Assembly (NCBI GenBank): GCA_025642075.2
Contig: JAODUO010000553.1
Coordinates: 327,865 to 391,864, forward strand
From: Ridgeia piscesae
Taxonomy: Eukaryota; Annelida; Polychaeta; Sabellida; Siboglinidae
Length of the DNA: 64,000 bases
Direction: 5' to 3'
A program made the translations under genes and the position numbers. Below are positions 34,101 to 44,644 of this stretch, in pieces. How positions within the stretch are numbered: position 1 is the first letter of the stretch; every line of letters begins with the position of its first letter. The notes under the pieces were generated by a model. It had not been told where the DNA came from, made no database searches, and saw only the letters and a list, made by a program, of their open reading frames with translations.

Positions 34101-37020
34101 GGGCAATCTTTTGTAGACTGTGCAAGTCACTGGGCGACTACGACGTTCCGAGGGCAATCTTTTGTAGACTGTACAAGTCACTGGGCGACTACGACGTTCC
34201 GAGGGCAATCTTTTGTAGACTGTGCAAGTCACTGGGCGACTACGACGTTCCGAGGGCAATCTTTTGTAGACTGTCAAGTCACTGGGCGACTACGACGTTC
34301 CGAGGGCAATCTTTTGTAGACTGTGCAAGTCACTGGGCGACTACGACGTTCCGAGGGCAATCTTTTGTAGACTGTGCAAGTCACTGGGCGACTACGACGT
34401 TCTGAGGGCAATCTTTTGTAGACTGTGCAAGTCACTGGGCGACTACGACGTTCCGAGGGCAATCTTTTGTAGACTGTGCAAGTCACTGGGCGACTACGAC
34501 GTTCCGAGGGCAATCTTTTGTAGACTGTGCAAGTCACTGGGCGACTACGACGTTCCGAGGGCAATCTTTTGTAGACTGTGCAAGTCACTGGGCGACTACG
34601 ACGTTCCGAGGGCAATCTTTTGTAGACTGTGCAAGTCACTGGGCGACTACGGTGTTCCGAGGGCAATCTTTTGTAGACTGTGCAAGTCACTGGGCGACTA
34701 CGACGTTCCGAGGGCAATCTTTTGTAGACTGTGCAAGTCACTGGGCGACTACGACGTTCCGAGGGCAATCTTTTGTAGACTGTGCAAGTCACTGGGCGAC
34801 TACGACGTTCCGAGGGCAATCTTTTGTAGACTGTGCAAGTCACTGGGCGACTACGACGTTCCGAGGGCAATCTTTTGTAGACTGTCAAGTCACTGGGCGA
34901 CTACGACGTTCCGAGGGCAATCTTTTGTAGACTGTGCAAGTCACTGGGCGACTACGACGTTCCGAGGGCAATCTTTTGTAGACTGTGCAAGTCACTGGGC
35001 GACTACGACGTTCCGAGGGCAATCTTTTGTAGACTGTGCAAGTCACTGGGCGACTACGACGTTCCGAGGGCAATCTTTTGTAGACTGTGCAAGTCACTGG
35101 GCGACTACGTGTTCCGAGGGCAATCTTTTGTAGACTGTGCAAGTCACTGGGCGACTACGACGTTCCGAGGGCAATCTTTTGTAGACTGTGCAAGTCACTG
35201 GGCGACTACGACGTTCCGAGGGCAATCTTTTGTAGACTGTGCAAGTCACTGGGCGACTACGGTGTTCCGAGGGCAATCTTTTGTAGACTGTGCAAGTCAC
35301 TGGGCGACTACGACGTTCCGAGGGCAATCTTTTTGTAGACTGGGATACACGTTCCGAGGGCAACAGAGAAGTCACTGGGCGACTACGACGTTCCGAGGCA
35401 ATCTTTTGTAGACTGTGCAAGTCACTGGGCGACTACGACGTTCCGAGGGCAATCTTTTGTAGACTGTGCAAGTCACTGGGCGACTACGACGTTCCGAGGG
35501 CAATCTTTTGTAGACTGTGCAAGTCACTGGGCGACTACGACGTTCCGAGGGCAATCTTTAATTTTGGGTAGACTGTAGCCCAAATCACTGGGCGACTACG
35601 ACGTTCCGAGGGCAATCTTTTGTAGACTGTGCAAGTCACTGGGCGACTACGACGTTCCGAGGGCAATCTTTTGTAGACTGTACAAGTCACTGGGCGACTA
35701 CGACGTTCCGAGGGCAATCTTTTGTAGACTGTGCAAGTCACTGGGCGACTACGACGTTCCGAGGGCAATCTTTTGTAGACTGTGCAAGTCACTGGGCGAC
35801 TACGACGTTCCGAGGGCAATCTTTTGTAGACTGTGCAAGTCACTGGGCGACTACGACGTTCCGAGGGCAATCTTTTGTAGACTGTGCAAGTCACTGGGCG
35901 ACTACGACGTTCCGAGGGCAATCTTTTGTAGACTGTGCAAGTCACTGGGCGACTACGACGTTCCGAGGGCAATCTTTTGTAGACTGTACAAGTCACTGGG
36001 CGACTACGACGTTCCGAGGGCAATCTTTTGTAGACTGTGCAAGTCACTGGGCGACTACGACGTTCCGAGGGCAATCTTTTGTAGACTGTGCAAGTCACTG
36101 GGCGACTACGGTGTTCCGAGGGCAATCTTTTGTAGACTGTGCAAGTCACTGGGCGACTACGACGTTCCGAGGGCAATCTTTTGTAGACTGTGCAAGTCAC
36201 TGGGCGACTACGACGTTCCGAGGGCAATCTTTTGTAGACTGTGCAAGTCACTGGGCGACTACGACGTTCCGAGGGCAATCTTTTGTAGACTGTGCAAGTC
36301 ACTGGGCGACTACGACGTTCCGAGGGCAATCTTTTGTAGACTGTGCAAGTCACTGGGCGACTACGGTGTTCCGAGGGCAATCTTTTGTAGACTGTGCAAG
36401 TCACTGGGCGACTACGACGTTCCGAGGGCAATCTTTTGTAGACTGTGCAAGTCACTGGGCGACTACGACGTTCCGAGGGCAATCTTTTGTAGACTGTGCA
36501 AGTCACTGGGCGACTACGACGTTCCGAGGGCAATCTTTTGTAGACTGTGCAAGTCACTGGGCGACTACGACGTTCCGAGGGCAATCTTTTGTAGACTGTG
36601 CAAGTCACTGGGCGACTACGACGTTCCGAGGGCAATCTTTTGTAGACTGTGCAAGTCACTGGGCGACTACGACGTTCCGAGGGCAATCTTTTGTAGACTG
36701 TACAAGTCACTGGGCGACTACGACGTTCCGAGGGCAATCTTTTGTAGACTGTGCAAGTCACTGGGCGACTACGACGTTCCGAGGGCAATCTTTTGTAGAC
36801 TGTCAAGTCACTGGGCGACTACACGTTCCGAGGGCATCTTTTGTAGACTGTGCAAGTCACTGGGCGACTACGACGTTCGAGGGCAATCTTTTGTAGACTG
36901 TCAAGTCACTGGGCGACTACGACGTTCCGAGGGCAATCTTTTGTAGACTGTCAAGTCACTGGGCGACTACGACGTTCGAGGGCAATCTTTTGTAGATTGT
37001 CAAGTCACTGGGCGACTACG
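31165..37020 (+). repeat. 51-bp coding-like satellite, about 115 copies of the exon 23 acceptor junction
   Basis: Unit actgtgcaagtcactgggcg + actacgacgttccgagggca + atcttttgtag. It holds an acceptor (tcttttgtag) and about 40 bases of exon 23, so each unit reads R-LCKSLGDYDVPRAIFC, against human KLYRSIGEYDVLRGIF. Length 51 = 17 codons, and the native frame has no stop, giving frames of 236 and 321 codons. The first copy (31169) is the least changed: KLYKSLGDYGVLRAI. Most units are identical; indels concentrate at 31870-32060, 33310-34310, 35330-35400, 35560 and 36800-37020. Confidence 0.97.
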
Positions 37021-37130
37021 ATGTTCTGAGGGCAATCTTCAGCAGCACGTGTGGGACACAAGAGTTGACGAGGCAGGCAATTTTGGGAGCGGAGTGGTGG
37101 GCGACTACAGACTGCAGGGCTCTGACGCAA
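36996..37130 (+). CDS. PRKDC: DNA-PKcs exon 23 (FAT), frame disrupted as sequenced
   Basis: GDYDVLRAIFSSTCGTQ and LTRQAILGAE match human GEYDVLRGIFTSEIGTK and ITQSALLAEA, so the true exon is the last unit of the 51-bp array plus unique sequence. Two problems: the 5' edge has the 2-base loss (tgtcaag for tgtgcaag) seen in other terminal units, and after GAE the frame shifts (GDYR...GSDA in another frame fits human SDYSEAAKQYDEA). The donor caa|gtacgg does not give the phase 0 that exon 24 needs. I treat it as a real exon with sequence errors or indels; boundaries approximate. Confidence 0.65.
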
Positions 37131-37629
37131 GTACGGGTGCCCCTTGATCAATCTGTTGTAGCTGTGCAGTCACTGGGCGACTAGCGCGTTGCCGAGGGCG
37201 AATCTTGAGCGCAAGTCACTGGGCGATAGCGGCGAGGGCAATTTTTGAGCGGCAAGCAGGGCGAGCGAGCGAGGACAATCTTTATGTCTGTCTGTCCTGA
37301 ACTCATTCCCAATCTTTTCAGACTGTCTCCTGCACACTGTGTCAACTTGTGTAGACTGTGTCACTGCGACTACATGCTCAGAAGTTTGTTGTACTGAATG
37401 AACATTGGCAGCAAACATTCAGGGCTAACTTTGTGTTAGACTTGAGTACGTGGGATGTTATTCTGAGGGTTTTTTTAGAATGTCAAGTTGTGAGCATACA
37501 GTAGGGATTTAGTGTCTGAGCAGACTGAATACGTTTCTTACATTTAGATGGCATGTCTGGTCAGTACGACATTCCGGCAATCTTTTACAAATAGATCAAT
37601 ATGTTCTCGAGTGTCGAAAATCTTGTGTT
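37131..37629. other. Degraded remnants of the 51-bp unit and intron 23
   Basis: Up to about 37400 garbled pieces of the exon 23 unit recur (agtcactgggcgac, gcgagggcaat, aatcttttcagactgt) with many indels, unlike the clean units upstream. Then unique intron passing into the next array. Confidence 0.7.
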
Positions 37630-39957
37630 TAGAGTTTCAGCAATGAGGATTTGAGGCAATCGAAGGTGTTGTGTTTAGCGTTTTAGTTGAGAGGGTTTGT
37701 GTTTGGGGTTTGAGCATGGAGGGTGTTGTATTTAGGGTTAGAATACGGAGAGTGTTGTGTTTAGGATTTGAGTATGGATGGTGTAGTGTTTAAGGTTTGA
37801 ACTTGGAGGGTGTTATGTTTAGGATTTGAATACAATGTTGTGTTTAGGGTTTGAGCATGGAGGGTGTTGTGTTTGGGATTTTAATACAGTGCTGTGTTTA
37901 GGGTTTGAGCATGGAGGGTGTTGTGTTTAGGGTCTGAGCATGGGGAATGTTGTATTTAAGGTCTGAGCATGGAGGGTGATGTGTTCAGGGTCCGAGTAAA
38001 CAGGGTGTTGTGTTTAGGGTCTGAAAATTGAGTGTTGTGTTTAGGGTCGAGCATGGAGAGTGTTGTGTTCAGGGTCTGAGTAAAGAGGGTGTTGTGTTTA
38101 TGGTCTGAGTATAGAAGGTGTTGCATTTAGGGTCTGAGCGTGGAGAGTGTTGTGTTTAGGGTCTGAGCGTGGAGAGTGTTGTGTTTAGGGTCTGAGCATG
38201 GAGAGTGTTGTGTTTAGGGTCTGAAAATTGAGAGTGTTGTGTTTAGGGTCTGAGCATGGAGAGTGTTGTGTTTAGGGTCTGAAAATTGAGAGTGTTGTGT
38301 TTAGGGTCTGAGAATGGAGAGTGTTGTGTTTAGGTTTGAGCTGGAGAGTGTTATGTTTAGGTTCTGAATTGGAGGTGTTCATTTAGGGTCAGAGTGTTGT
38401 GTTTAGGGTTTGAGCATGGAGGGTGTTGTGTTTGGGATTTTAATACAGTGTTGTGTTTAGGGTTTGAGCATGGAGGGTGTTTTGTTTAGGGTCTGAGCAT
38501 GGGGAATGTTGTACTTAAGGTCTGAGCATGGAGGGTGATGTGTTCAGGGTCTGAGTAAAGAGGGTGTTGTGTTTAGGGTCTGAAAATTGAGAGTGTTGTG
38601 TTTAGGGTCTGAGCTGGAGAGTGTTGTGTTTAGGGTCTGAGCATGGAGAGTGTTGTGTTTACTGTCTGAGCATGGAGAGTGTTGTGTTTAGGGTGTGAGC
38701 GTGGAGAGTGTTGTATTTAGGATCTGAGCATGGAGAGTGTTGTGCTTAAGGTCTGAGCGTGGAGAGTGTTGTGTTTAGGGTCTGAGCATGGAGAGTGTTG
38801 TGTTTAGGGTCTGAGCATGGAGAGTGTTGTGTTTAGGGTCGAAATGGAGAGTGTTGTGTTAGGTCTGAGATGGAGGTTTGTTTAGGGTCTGAATGAGGTG
38901 TTGCTTTAGGGTTGAGGTGGAGAGTGTTGTGTTTAGGGTCTGAGCATGGAGAGTGTTGTGTTTAGTCTGAGTGGAGAGTGTTGTGTTTAGGTTGAGCTGG
39001 AGAGTGTTGTTTTAGGGTCTGAGCATGGAGAGTGTTGTGCTTAAGGTCTGAGCGTGGAGAGTTTGTGTTTAGGGTGAGCTGGAGAGTGTTGTTTTAGGGT
39101 CGGAGCATGGAGAGTGTTGTGTTTAAGGTCTGAGCGTGGAGAGTGTTGTGTTTAGGGTCTGAGCGTGGAGAGTGTTGTGTTTAGGGTCTGAGCATGGAGA
39201 GTGTTGTGTTTAAGGTCTGAGCTGGAGAGTGTTGTGTTTAGGGTTGAGCGTGGAGAGTGTTGTTTTAGGATCTGAGCATGGAGAGTGTTGTGCTTAAGGT
39301 CTGAGCGTGGAGAGTTTGTGTTTAGGGTCTGAGCATGGAGAGTGTTGTGTTTAGGGTCTGAGCATGGAGAGTGTTTGTTTAGGGTGTGAGTGTGGAGAGT
39401 GTTGTATTTAGGTCTGAGCGTGGAGAGTGTTGTGTTTAGGGTCTGAGCATGGAGAGTGTTGTGTTTACTGTCTGAGCATGGAGAGTGTTGTGTTTAGGGT
39501 GTGAGTGTGGAGAGTGTTGTATTTAGGATCTGAGCGTGGAGAGTGTTGTGCTTAAGGTCTGAGCGTGGAGAGTGTTGTGTTTAGGGTCTGAGCATGGAGA
39601 GTGTTGTGTTTACTGTCTGAGCATGGAGAGTGTTGTGTTTAGGGTGTGAGTGTGGAGAGTGTTGTATTTAGGATCTGAGCGTGGAGAGTGTTGTGCTTAA
39701 GGTCTGAGCGTGGAGAGTGTTGTGTTTAGGGTCTGAGCATGGAGAGTGTTGTGTTTACTGTCTGAGCATGGAGAGTGTTGTGTTTAGGGTCTGAGCGTGG
39801 AGAGTGTTGTGTTCAGGGTCTGAGCATGTAGAGTGTTGTGTTTAGGGTCTGAGCATGGATGGTGTTGTGTTTAGTGTCTGAGCATGGATGGTGTTGTGTT
39901 TAGGGTCACAGCGTGGAGTATTGTGTTTAGGGTCTGAGCATGGAGTGTTGTGTTTAG
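37630..39957 (+). repeat. Minisatellite, 29-bp unit, about 80 copies of the exon 24 acceptor junction
   Basis: Unit gtgttgtgtttagggtctga + gcatggaga. The last bases before exon 24 and its start read tgttgtgtttag|ggactgagcacggaggac, so the unit is acceptor plus the first 19 or so exon bases. Left part is irregular (37630-38050); the middle has many single-base losses (38340-39080); the right part is homogeneous. Confidence 0.96.
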
Positions 39958-40035
39958 GGACTGAGCACGGAGGACTGGGGTGACCACCAGCCACTGGAGG
40001 TGGAGGAGGAACTGTGGGACGACGCAAGACTTGAG
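39958..40035 (+). CDS. PRKDC: DNA-PKcs exon 24 (FAT)
   Basis: STEDWGDHQPLE and EEELWDDARLE match human NKQDWVDGEPTE and EKDFWELASLD. Acceptor tgtttag, the last of about 80; donor cttgag|gtgaga; 26 codons, phase 0 at both ends. Confidence 0.9.
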
Positions 40036-40135
40036 GTGAGACTTGAGACTTGAGGTGAGACTTGAGACTTGAGGTGAGACTATAGACTTCAGGTGAGACT
40101 ATAGACTTGAGGTGAGACTTGAGGTGAGACAACAA
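40022..40135 (+). repeat. Tandem copies (about 6) of the exon 24 donor
   Basis: gacttgag|gtgagacttgaga recurs six times with small changes (gacttcag/gtgagactata). Exon 24 thus has repeated junctions on both sides. Confidence 0.93.
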
Positions 40136-40180
40136 ACTGATCTAGACGCGACATCTATGTGGGTGTGTGAGTTTGTTTAT

Positions 40181-40645
40181 GGCTCAGTCTCACGAAAACT
40201 GCAAAAATGTGACATGACGGGTAAACATTCAAGCTGTGTTTTTATTTTTTTATTTTGTGCCGACTGAAAGCTTTACATCTCCTGGCCTCAGATATATAAA
40301 AAGGAAATCAATAGCTAGCCTAGATGTTGTGTAATCAGGATATGTTCAATCAAAGTATACTAGTGTGTTAAATGCTGAAATTGGCCACAGCCAGCATGAC
40401 ACAGGACTTATTTTCACAAACAAGTTTTAATAAGAAATAAATAAGGTGATAATGTTGAATGTCGTTAATAATATGCATGGTTTGTTTGTTGTGTACGAAG
40501 TGCAGCCCGGAATTAAATTCACAAATCAATAATATTGTCACATGTCACTGCATCACTACCAAATCATGTTATTCATTTTCAAGAATGTAATGAAATTTGA
40601 TTCCAAAAGCTACAACTTAATCATGCTGAATAAAAAAAATTGTGA
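40181..40645 (+). mobile_element. Unclassified dispersed repeat, copy 2, possibly with distant inverted end
   Basis: Same family and orientation as 29961-30545. It begins ctcagtctcacgaaaactg; an imperfect inverted copy of that end lies at 41132-41156 (cagttttcgtgcgagtgagt), so the complete element may be about 40184-41156. The extra part 40646-41131 has no partner in copy 1. No coding region. Confidence 0.75.
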
Positions 40646-41614
40646 GAAACACCATTAATTAATTTTCATGACATGACTTCTTCCGGTAGCTCAACATTAT
40701 ATATAAATTTTGTTTATATTCAACAAACAATTAGTGCCCAGAGAAATGTTTCAACTCTGGGAAACAAAGAAGTTGTCTGCTTTTCAAGATGCCACATGCT
40801 GTGTACGGACGCATTTTGTGTTCGCTTTTGTTAGCGATAATAATATTTCGCACCACTGAACATGATCACACTTCACGGCAGCTATGATTCTTGCATTATG
40901 GCAACTTTTAACCACATTATGTTTGAGTAATTTTAGTATTAGTGGCGACTTTCTGACGGGAAAAAAACAATATTTTTCTAACCAAAAACATCCAGAGGGC
41001 AAAACAAACATGACATCCGCTCTTTAAAACTGATTTGTGCAATTCTGTAGCCAATTCTAATTTTAAAGATGTTTCAAGTTACACAAATGTGTTTTCCAAT
41101 CTACATTTATTTCCATTTGTTTTTCGATTGTACAGTTTTCGTGCGAGTGAGTCTGATGCACATTAAATATAATATGCAGCTTTTCTCCTAGATGATCTGC
41201 ATCTCTGATCCACCGTAAGAACAAGTGACATATTTTAAATTTGACCTGTTGATGGTTCTGTACCAGAATATGTGTGCGTGTGTGCGTGTGCGTGCGCGCA
41301 TGAGTGCGTGCATGCGTGCGTGCGTGTGTGCATATGTATGCATCATAAAAAAATGCAACTTTGCAACAACAACAACAAAATTATGTAATGTTAATGTTCA
41401 AATCAAAACCAAGTTCATACCCTGTGCTTTCACGTTGAACCTTGGACAAATTAATTCACTCTTCAACTCATTCAAGTTTGAGTAGTTTCATGGACTGGTT
41501 ACTGCAGTATGTAAGGACTGACCTACCCATTAGTTTACTTCAGTAGACTGTTAAGTACTTTAGGTAGTATAAAAGATGGGTTCTGATGTAAACACATTTA
41601 TATTTTTGCCGCAG
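40646..41614. other. Intron 24, 3' part
   Basis: AT-rich. Contains the possible inverted end at 41132-41156 and a short (GTGC/GTGT)n stretch at about 41270-41335. Otherwise nothing. Confidence 0.6.
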
Positions 41615-41743
41615 TGTTACGACCATCTCACCCAGTGGGACCGCCTGGAGTCAGCTGCTACGGCCAACTGGGCCACTGATACGGGCCACCGGGCCACTGA
41701 TAGTGTCGACCTCCTAAAGATTTGGGACAACACCTACTATGAA
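41615..41743 (+). CDS. PRKDC: DNA-PKcs exon 25 (FAT)
   Basis: CYDHLTQWDRLESAA and KIWDNTYYE match human CYNHLAEWKSLEYCS and KIWSEPFYQ. A short duplicated ATD..HRATD stretch is specific to this species. Acceptor ttgccgcag, donor tatgaa|gtactt, 43 codons, phase 0. Confidence 0.94.
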
Positions 41744-42155
41744 GTACTTCTTCTACCACAGCTCTGTTTTTCTGGACTGGTGGTTCTGGTCATATCTCAG
41801 CTAAGAGATGAATATGCTGGGCTGCATAATACCTGAAATAGTAAACATTAACAGAATGAAAATGTATTCAAATATAAATATCATTCTTGTCAGAAATCGT
41901 AATGCTAAAGAATCAAGCCATCAGTAAATTTGCAACATCCTGCTCACAGGTGTCACTGTCAGTTTGAAACAAAGACACGTCTCTACGGTACCCATGCTTC
42001 TACTGGCAACAGGTTTCCACTTTGTTTGCTACGTGTAAAGTCCTGATTGTTGTACTTGCTGCTGTTTAACGTGTTCTGCTAAGACTATGTTGTTCACTTT
42101 CCTTTTTATCCCTCTCAGTCTACGTGACTATTGGCTAAGTGTCATTTCTTCCTAG
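41744..42155. other. Intron 25
   Basis: Unique intron, no feature recognised. Confidence 0.65.
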
Positions 42156-42284
42156 GAGCATTACCTTCCATTCATGCTACGAGCAAAACTGAAACAACTT
42201 CTTGATGGCGACAATTCCCAGGATGCACTGCTGCGGTTTGTTGATGAATCAATGAAGGTGGCAGAGCGGAAGGCTTTGCTGGAG
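42156..42284 (+). CDS. PRKDC: DNA-PKcs exon 26 (FAT)
   Basis: YLPFMLRAKLKQLL matches human YLPYMIRSKLKLLL; FVDESMKVAERKALLE matches FIDKAMHGELQKAILE. Acceptor cttcctag, donor ctggag|gtaaga, 43 codons, phase 0. Confidence 0.96.
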
Positions 42285-42466
42285 GTAAGACTGTCATTCC
42301 ACAACCACAGTCATTGATCTCAACGTGTAAATCAATCCACAGCTTGGGTTTGTCCTCAGTGTCCTTGTGAGCTGGTCATGTGATCATCGCAAGGGTTGTG
42401 ACAGTGACGAGGGGTCATTGTGACAGTGTGACAGATCTAGTGATTACTGTCTTGTGTCTTACCCAG

Positions 42467-42565
42467 AGTCGTCACAGTCTGGAGATGGCGTTGATGTACG
42501 TGTGGCAGGAGGACTATGACCGTGCCAGATTCTACGCTGACACGGCCACACAGACCTTCCTCCAG
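42467..42565 (+). CDS. PRKDC: DNA-PKcs exon 27 (FAT)
   Basis: HSLEMALMYVWQEDYDRARF corresponds to human [20 protein letters not shown]. Acceptor ttacccag, donor ctccag|gtacgt, 33 codons, phase 0. Confidence 0.95.
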
Positions 42566-43304
42566 GTACGTCCTTGTTGACACTTGGCTGTCAGCTCCGT
42601 AGTTATCAGACTAAATGACTGCCCAGAATCCCGGAAATTATCCAGTTTTGAACTGCATCAGTTTTCATATACGAATTTAATTGCAGTTAACTGTATATGT
42701 TGTTTTTAGTTATTGTTTTATATTCACTTTAGACATTTTAGTTATTTATGGTATTTTAATTAAATTCAATAACTTTATTCCAGACTCAACAAGGCACATA
42801 CAACAAGTACATATGACTGAGGTCCATATGATGACGTTAGACAGACAATATGTAAAATATGCATTCTGACCTACCCTCGGGGTATTGCTGTATACATTAG
42901 AAAATATATTTACAGTTGTTTTGGTCAAGTGCTCACTTAACCAGGTTGTGGTTCACCTTCAACAGGTTGTATATTCCTTTTAGTGCCTAATTAATCTACT
43001 TCATTTAATTGTTTTACAGTATTTATCAGGCATTTTAATTTGTTATAATTTCACTTATTTAGGTTCTGTATTTCATTCATAGTTCTAATAATTTATTTTA
43101 TTTTATTGTTTATTTTTATCAATTTTAATGTTCCTATTGGACTTTTCAGTCACAATGGCTGCCAAGGAGAAATAAACTTTAAAATCAGTGCCCGTGTGAA
43201 GCCCAAACACTACCCAGGTTTTGCTCCGCATAAATGCTGTCCAATAATTGTCCCAGTCAAGTCCAGTGAGAGCAGAAGTGAGCCCAATGGTCATCTGCTT
43301 GCAG
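42566..43304. other. Intron 27
   Basis: AT-rich unique sequence, with poly-T-rich stretches. No gene or element recognised. Confidence 0.65.
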
Positions 43305-43413
43305 GAGTGGGGCAGTCTTGACCCCCTGATGACCTCCAGTCGGGCTGCCCGACTACAGACGCTGCAGACAGTGACAGAGTTGCAGGAGTTCCTGGCCTTC
43401 ATGAAGAGAGACA
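43305..43413 (+). CDS. PRKDC: DNA-PKcs exon 28 (FAT)
   Basis: ARLQTLQTVTELQEFLAFM matches human TKLQSVQALTEIQEFISFI. Acceptor tgcttgcag, donor agagaca|gtgagt, phase 1. An in-frame stop soon after confirms that the exon ends here. Confidence 0.95.
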
Positions 43414-43576
43414 GTGAGTCACTTTGCCTCGATTAATTCAATTAACTTTACTGTCCTCTTCCGTTAATGACCATTGGTCAAATTGCTGACCATTGGTTTT
43501 CAGAGTCATCCTTAACTAGAATTAGTGAGTCCACTACAGGTTACACATTTATCCCCTGGGAACTTTTACTTCCCCT

Positions 43577-43748
43577 GGCATAGACACCAGATAGAAGGGA
43601 CGACCGGCTTTTAGTGTCTCTTTTGAAAGACACAGGCAAATGTGGGGTGAACAAAATTGCCTAAGTTTCGAAACAGTGGCAGGTGGGATTGAACCACTGT
43701 CCCATCGATTGACAGTCTGGCGCTCTACCACATGACCACCGCTCCCCG
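43577..43748 (-). mobile_element. tRNA-derived SINE, copy 2
   Basis: Same element and orientation as 10887-11056, in intron 28. Head at the right end (agcggtggtcatgtggtaga on the minus strand), B box at 43685-43695, body ending at cctggtgtctatgcc. It stops where copy 1 also shows its family boundary. Confidence 0.85.
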
Positions 43749-44521
43749 CAAATAAGGATATGTCATACTCATGATCTCATGTGCAAGAAAGACATTTTTG
43801 CTTTTTTAGGATTATCAGATTATCAAAGATGAGAAATAAAATGCAAGAATGTCCAGCCCAAAACAAGAGTCTATGGCAGTCAGAATGCCGAACCCATCAC
43901 ATCAGTAGCACAGATTCAATGTTCTGATCACCGCAGGCACAAAACTTCTGCTGTACAAAACCCTTTTGCAATGCATGCTATTTAGTTTGTTGTTGAAGCT
44001 CACTCTCTTTACTGTAACTAATATTTATATAGCGTCATAAATCCAGGATCATTCCACTCCTAGGCATGTACACACACTATAAAACATACATGGGATCATA
44101 GCAATGTTTCAAAAAATATTCAGGTACATATATTGGATAGATTTCTAAGATGTTAAGAAAATTACGTAAATAGTTATGGTATATTAAAACAATTATTTAT
44201 ATAATAAAAATAATTAAGTAAATAAAAATTCACAAAATGTGTCTTATAGAACAGGTCCTTATTGGAAGAATATCAGCTTAAACATTAACATTTTAAGTGG
44301 AGACTTGAATCTAGTCAGAATGTCTATCTGATGTATGTTTTTGGCAAACCATTCCCTCAAGCTCATGTCTTAGATACCCTCTGGTTGGGAACGGAACAGC
44401 CCCAGTCACCTGTTGTGACATTCCATTCAACATGAGGACACAGTCTTGCGTGAAGCTGACAAATAAGACAGTACAAAGTGAATTATCTTCTGCCTCCTGT
44501 AAACAGCTGTTTTCTGTGCAG
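43749..44521. other. Intron 28, 3' part
   Basis: AT-rich. The stretch 44015-44150 (atttatatagcgtcataaat, atcattccactcctaggcat) has the look of an interspersed repeat tail, but I cannot name it. Confidence 0.5.
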
Positions 44522-44633
44522 GTAACTTTGTGTCGGTGACTGCCGCCACTGATCTCATTGACACCTGGCGCAAGAGACAGCCTGACACCGTGCTCGACCC
44601 CCCCGCTGTCTGGGACGACATCACCACCAACAG
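44522..44633 (+). CDS. PRKDC: DNA-PKcs exon 29 (FAT)
   Basis: DTWRKRQPD and VWDDITTNR match human NTWTNRYPD and IWDDIITNR. Acceptor ttctgtgcag, donor caacag|gtagga; phase 1 in, phase 2 out. Confidence 0.96.
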
Positions 44634-44644
44634 GTAGGACAGGT

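Noticed and set aside
31169..36896. Many repeated-peptide frames on both strands as separate genes
   Set aside because: All are the 51-bp array. The + frame (LCKSLGDYDVPRAIFCR) is relevant as possible exonised DNA-PKcs sequence, the minus frames (KRLPSERRSRPVTCTVY) are shadows.
37630..39957. Telomere-like tttagggt motif in every unit of the 29-bp array
   Set aside because: It occurs once per 29 bases as the acceptor tttag plus the exon 24 start gg; there are no consecutive TTAGGG repeats, so it is not an interstitial telomere.
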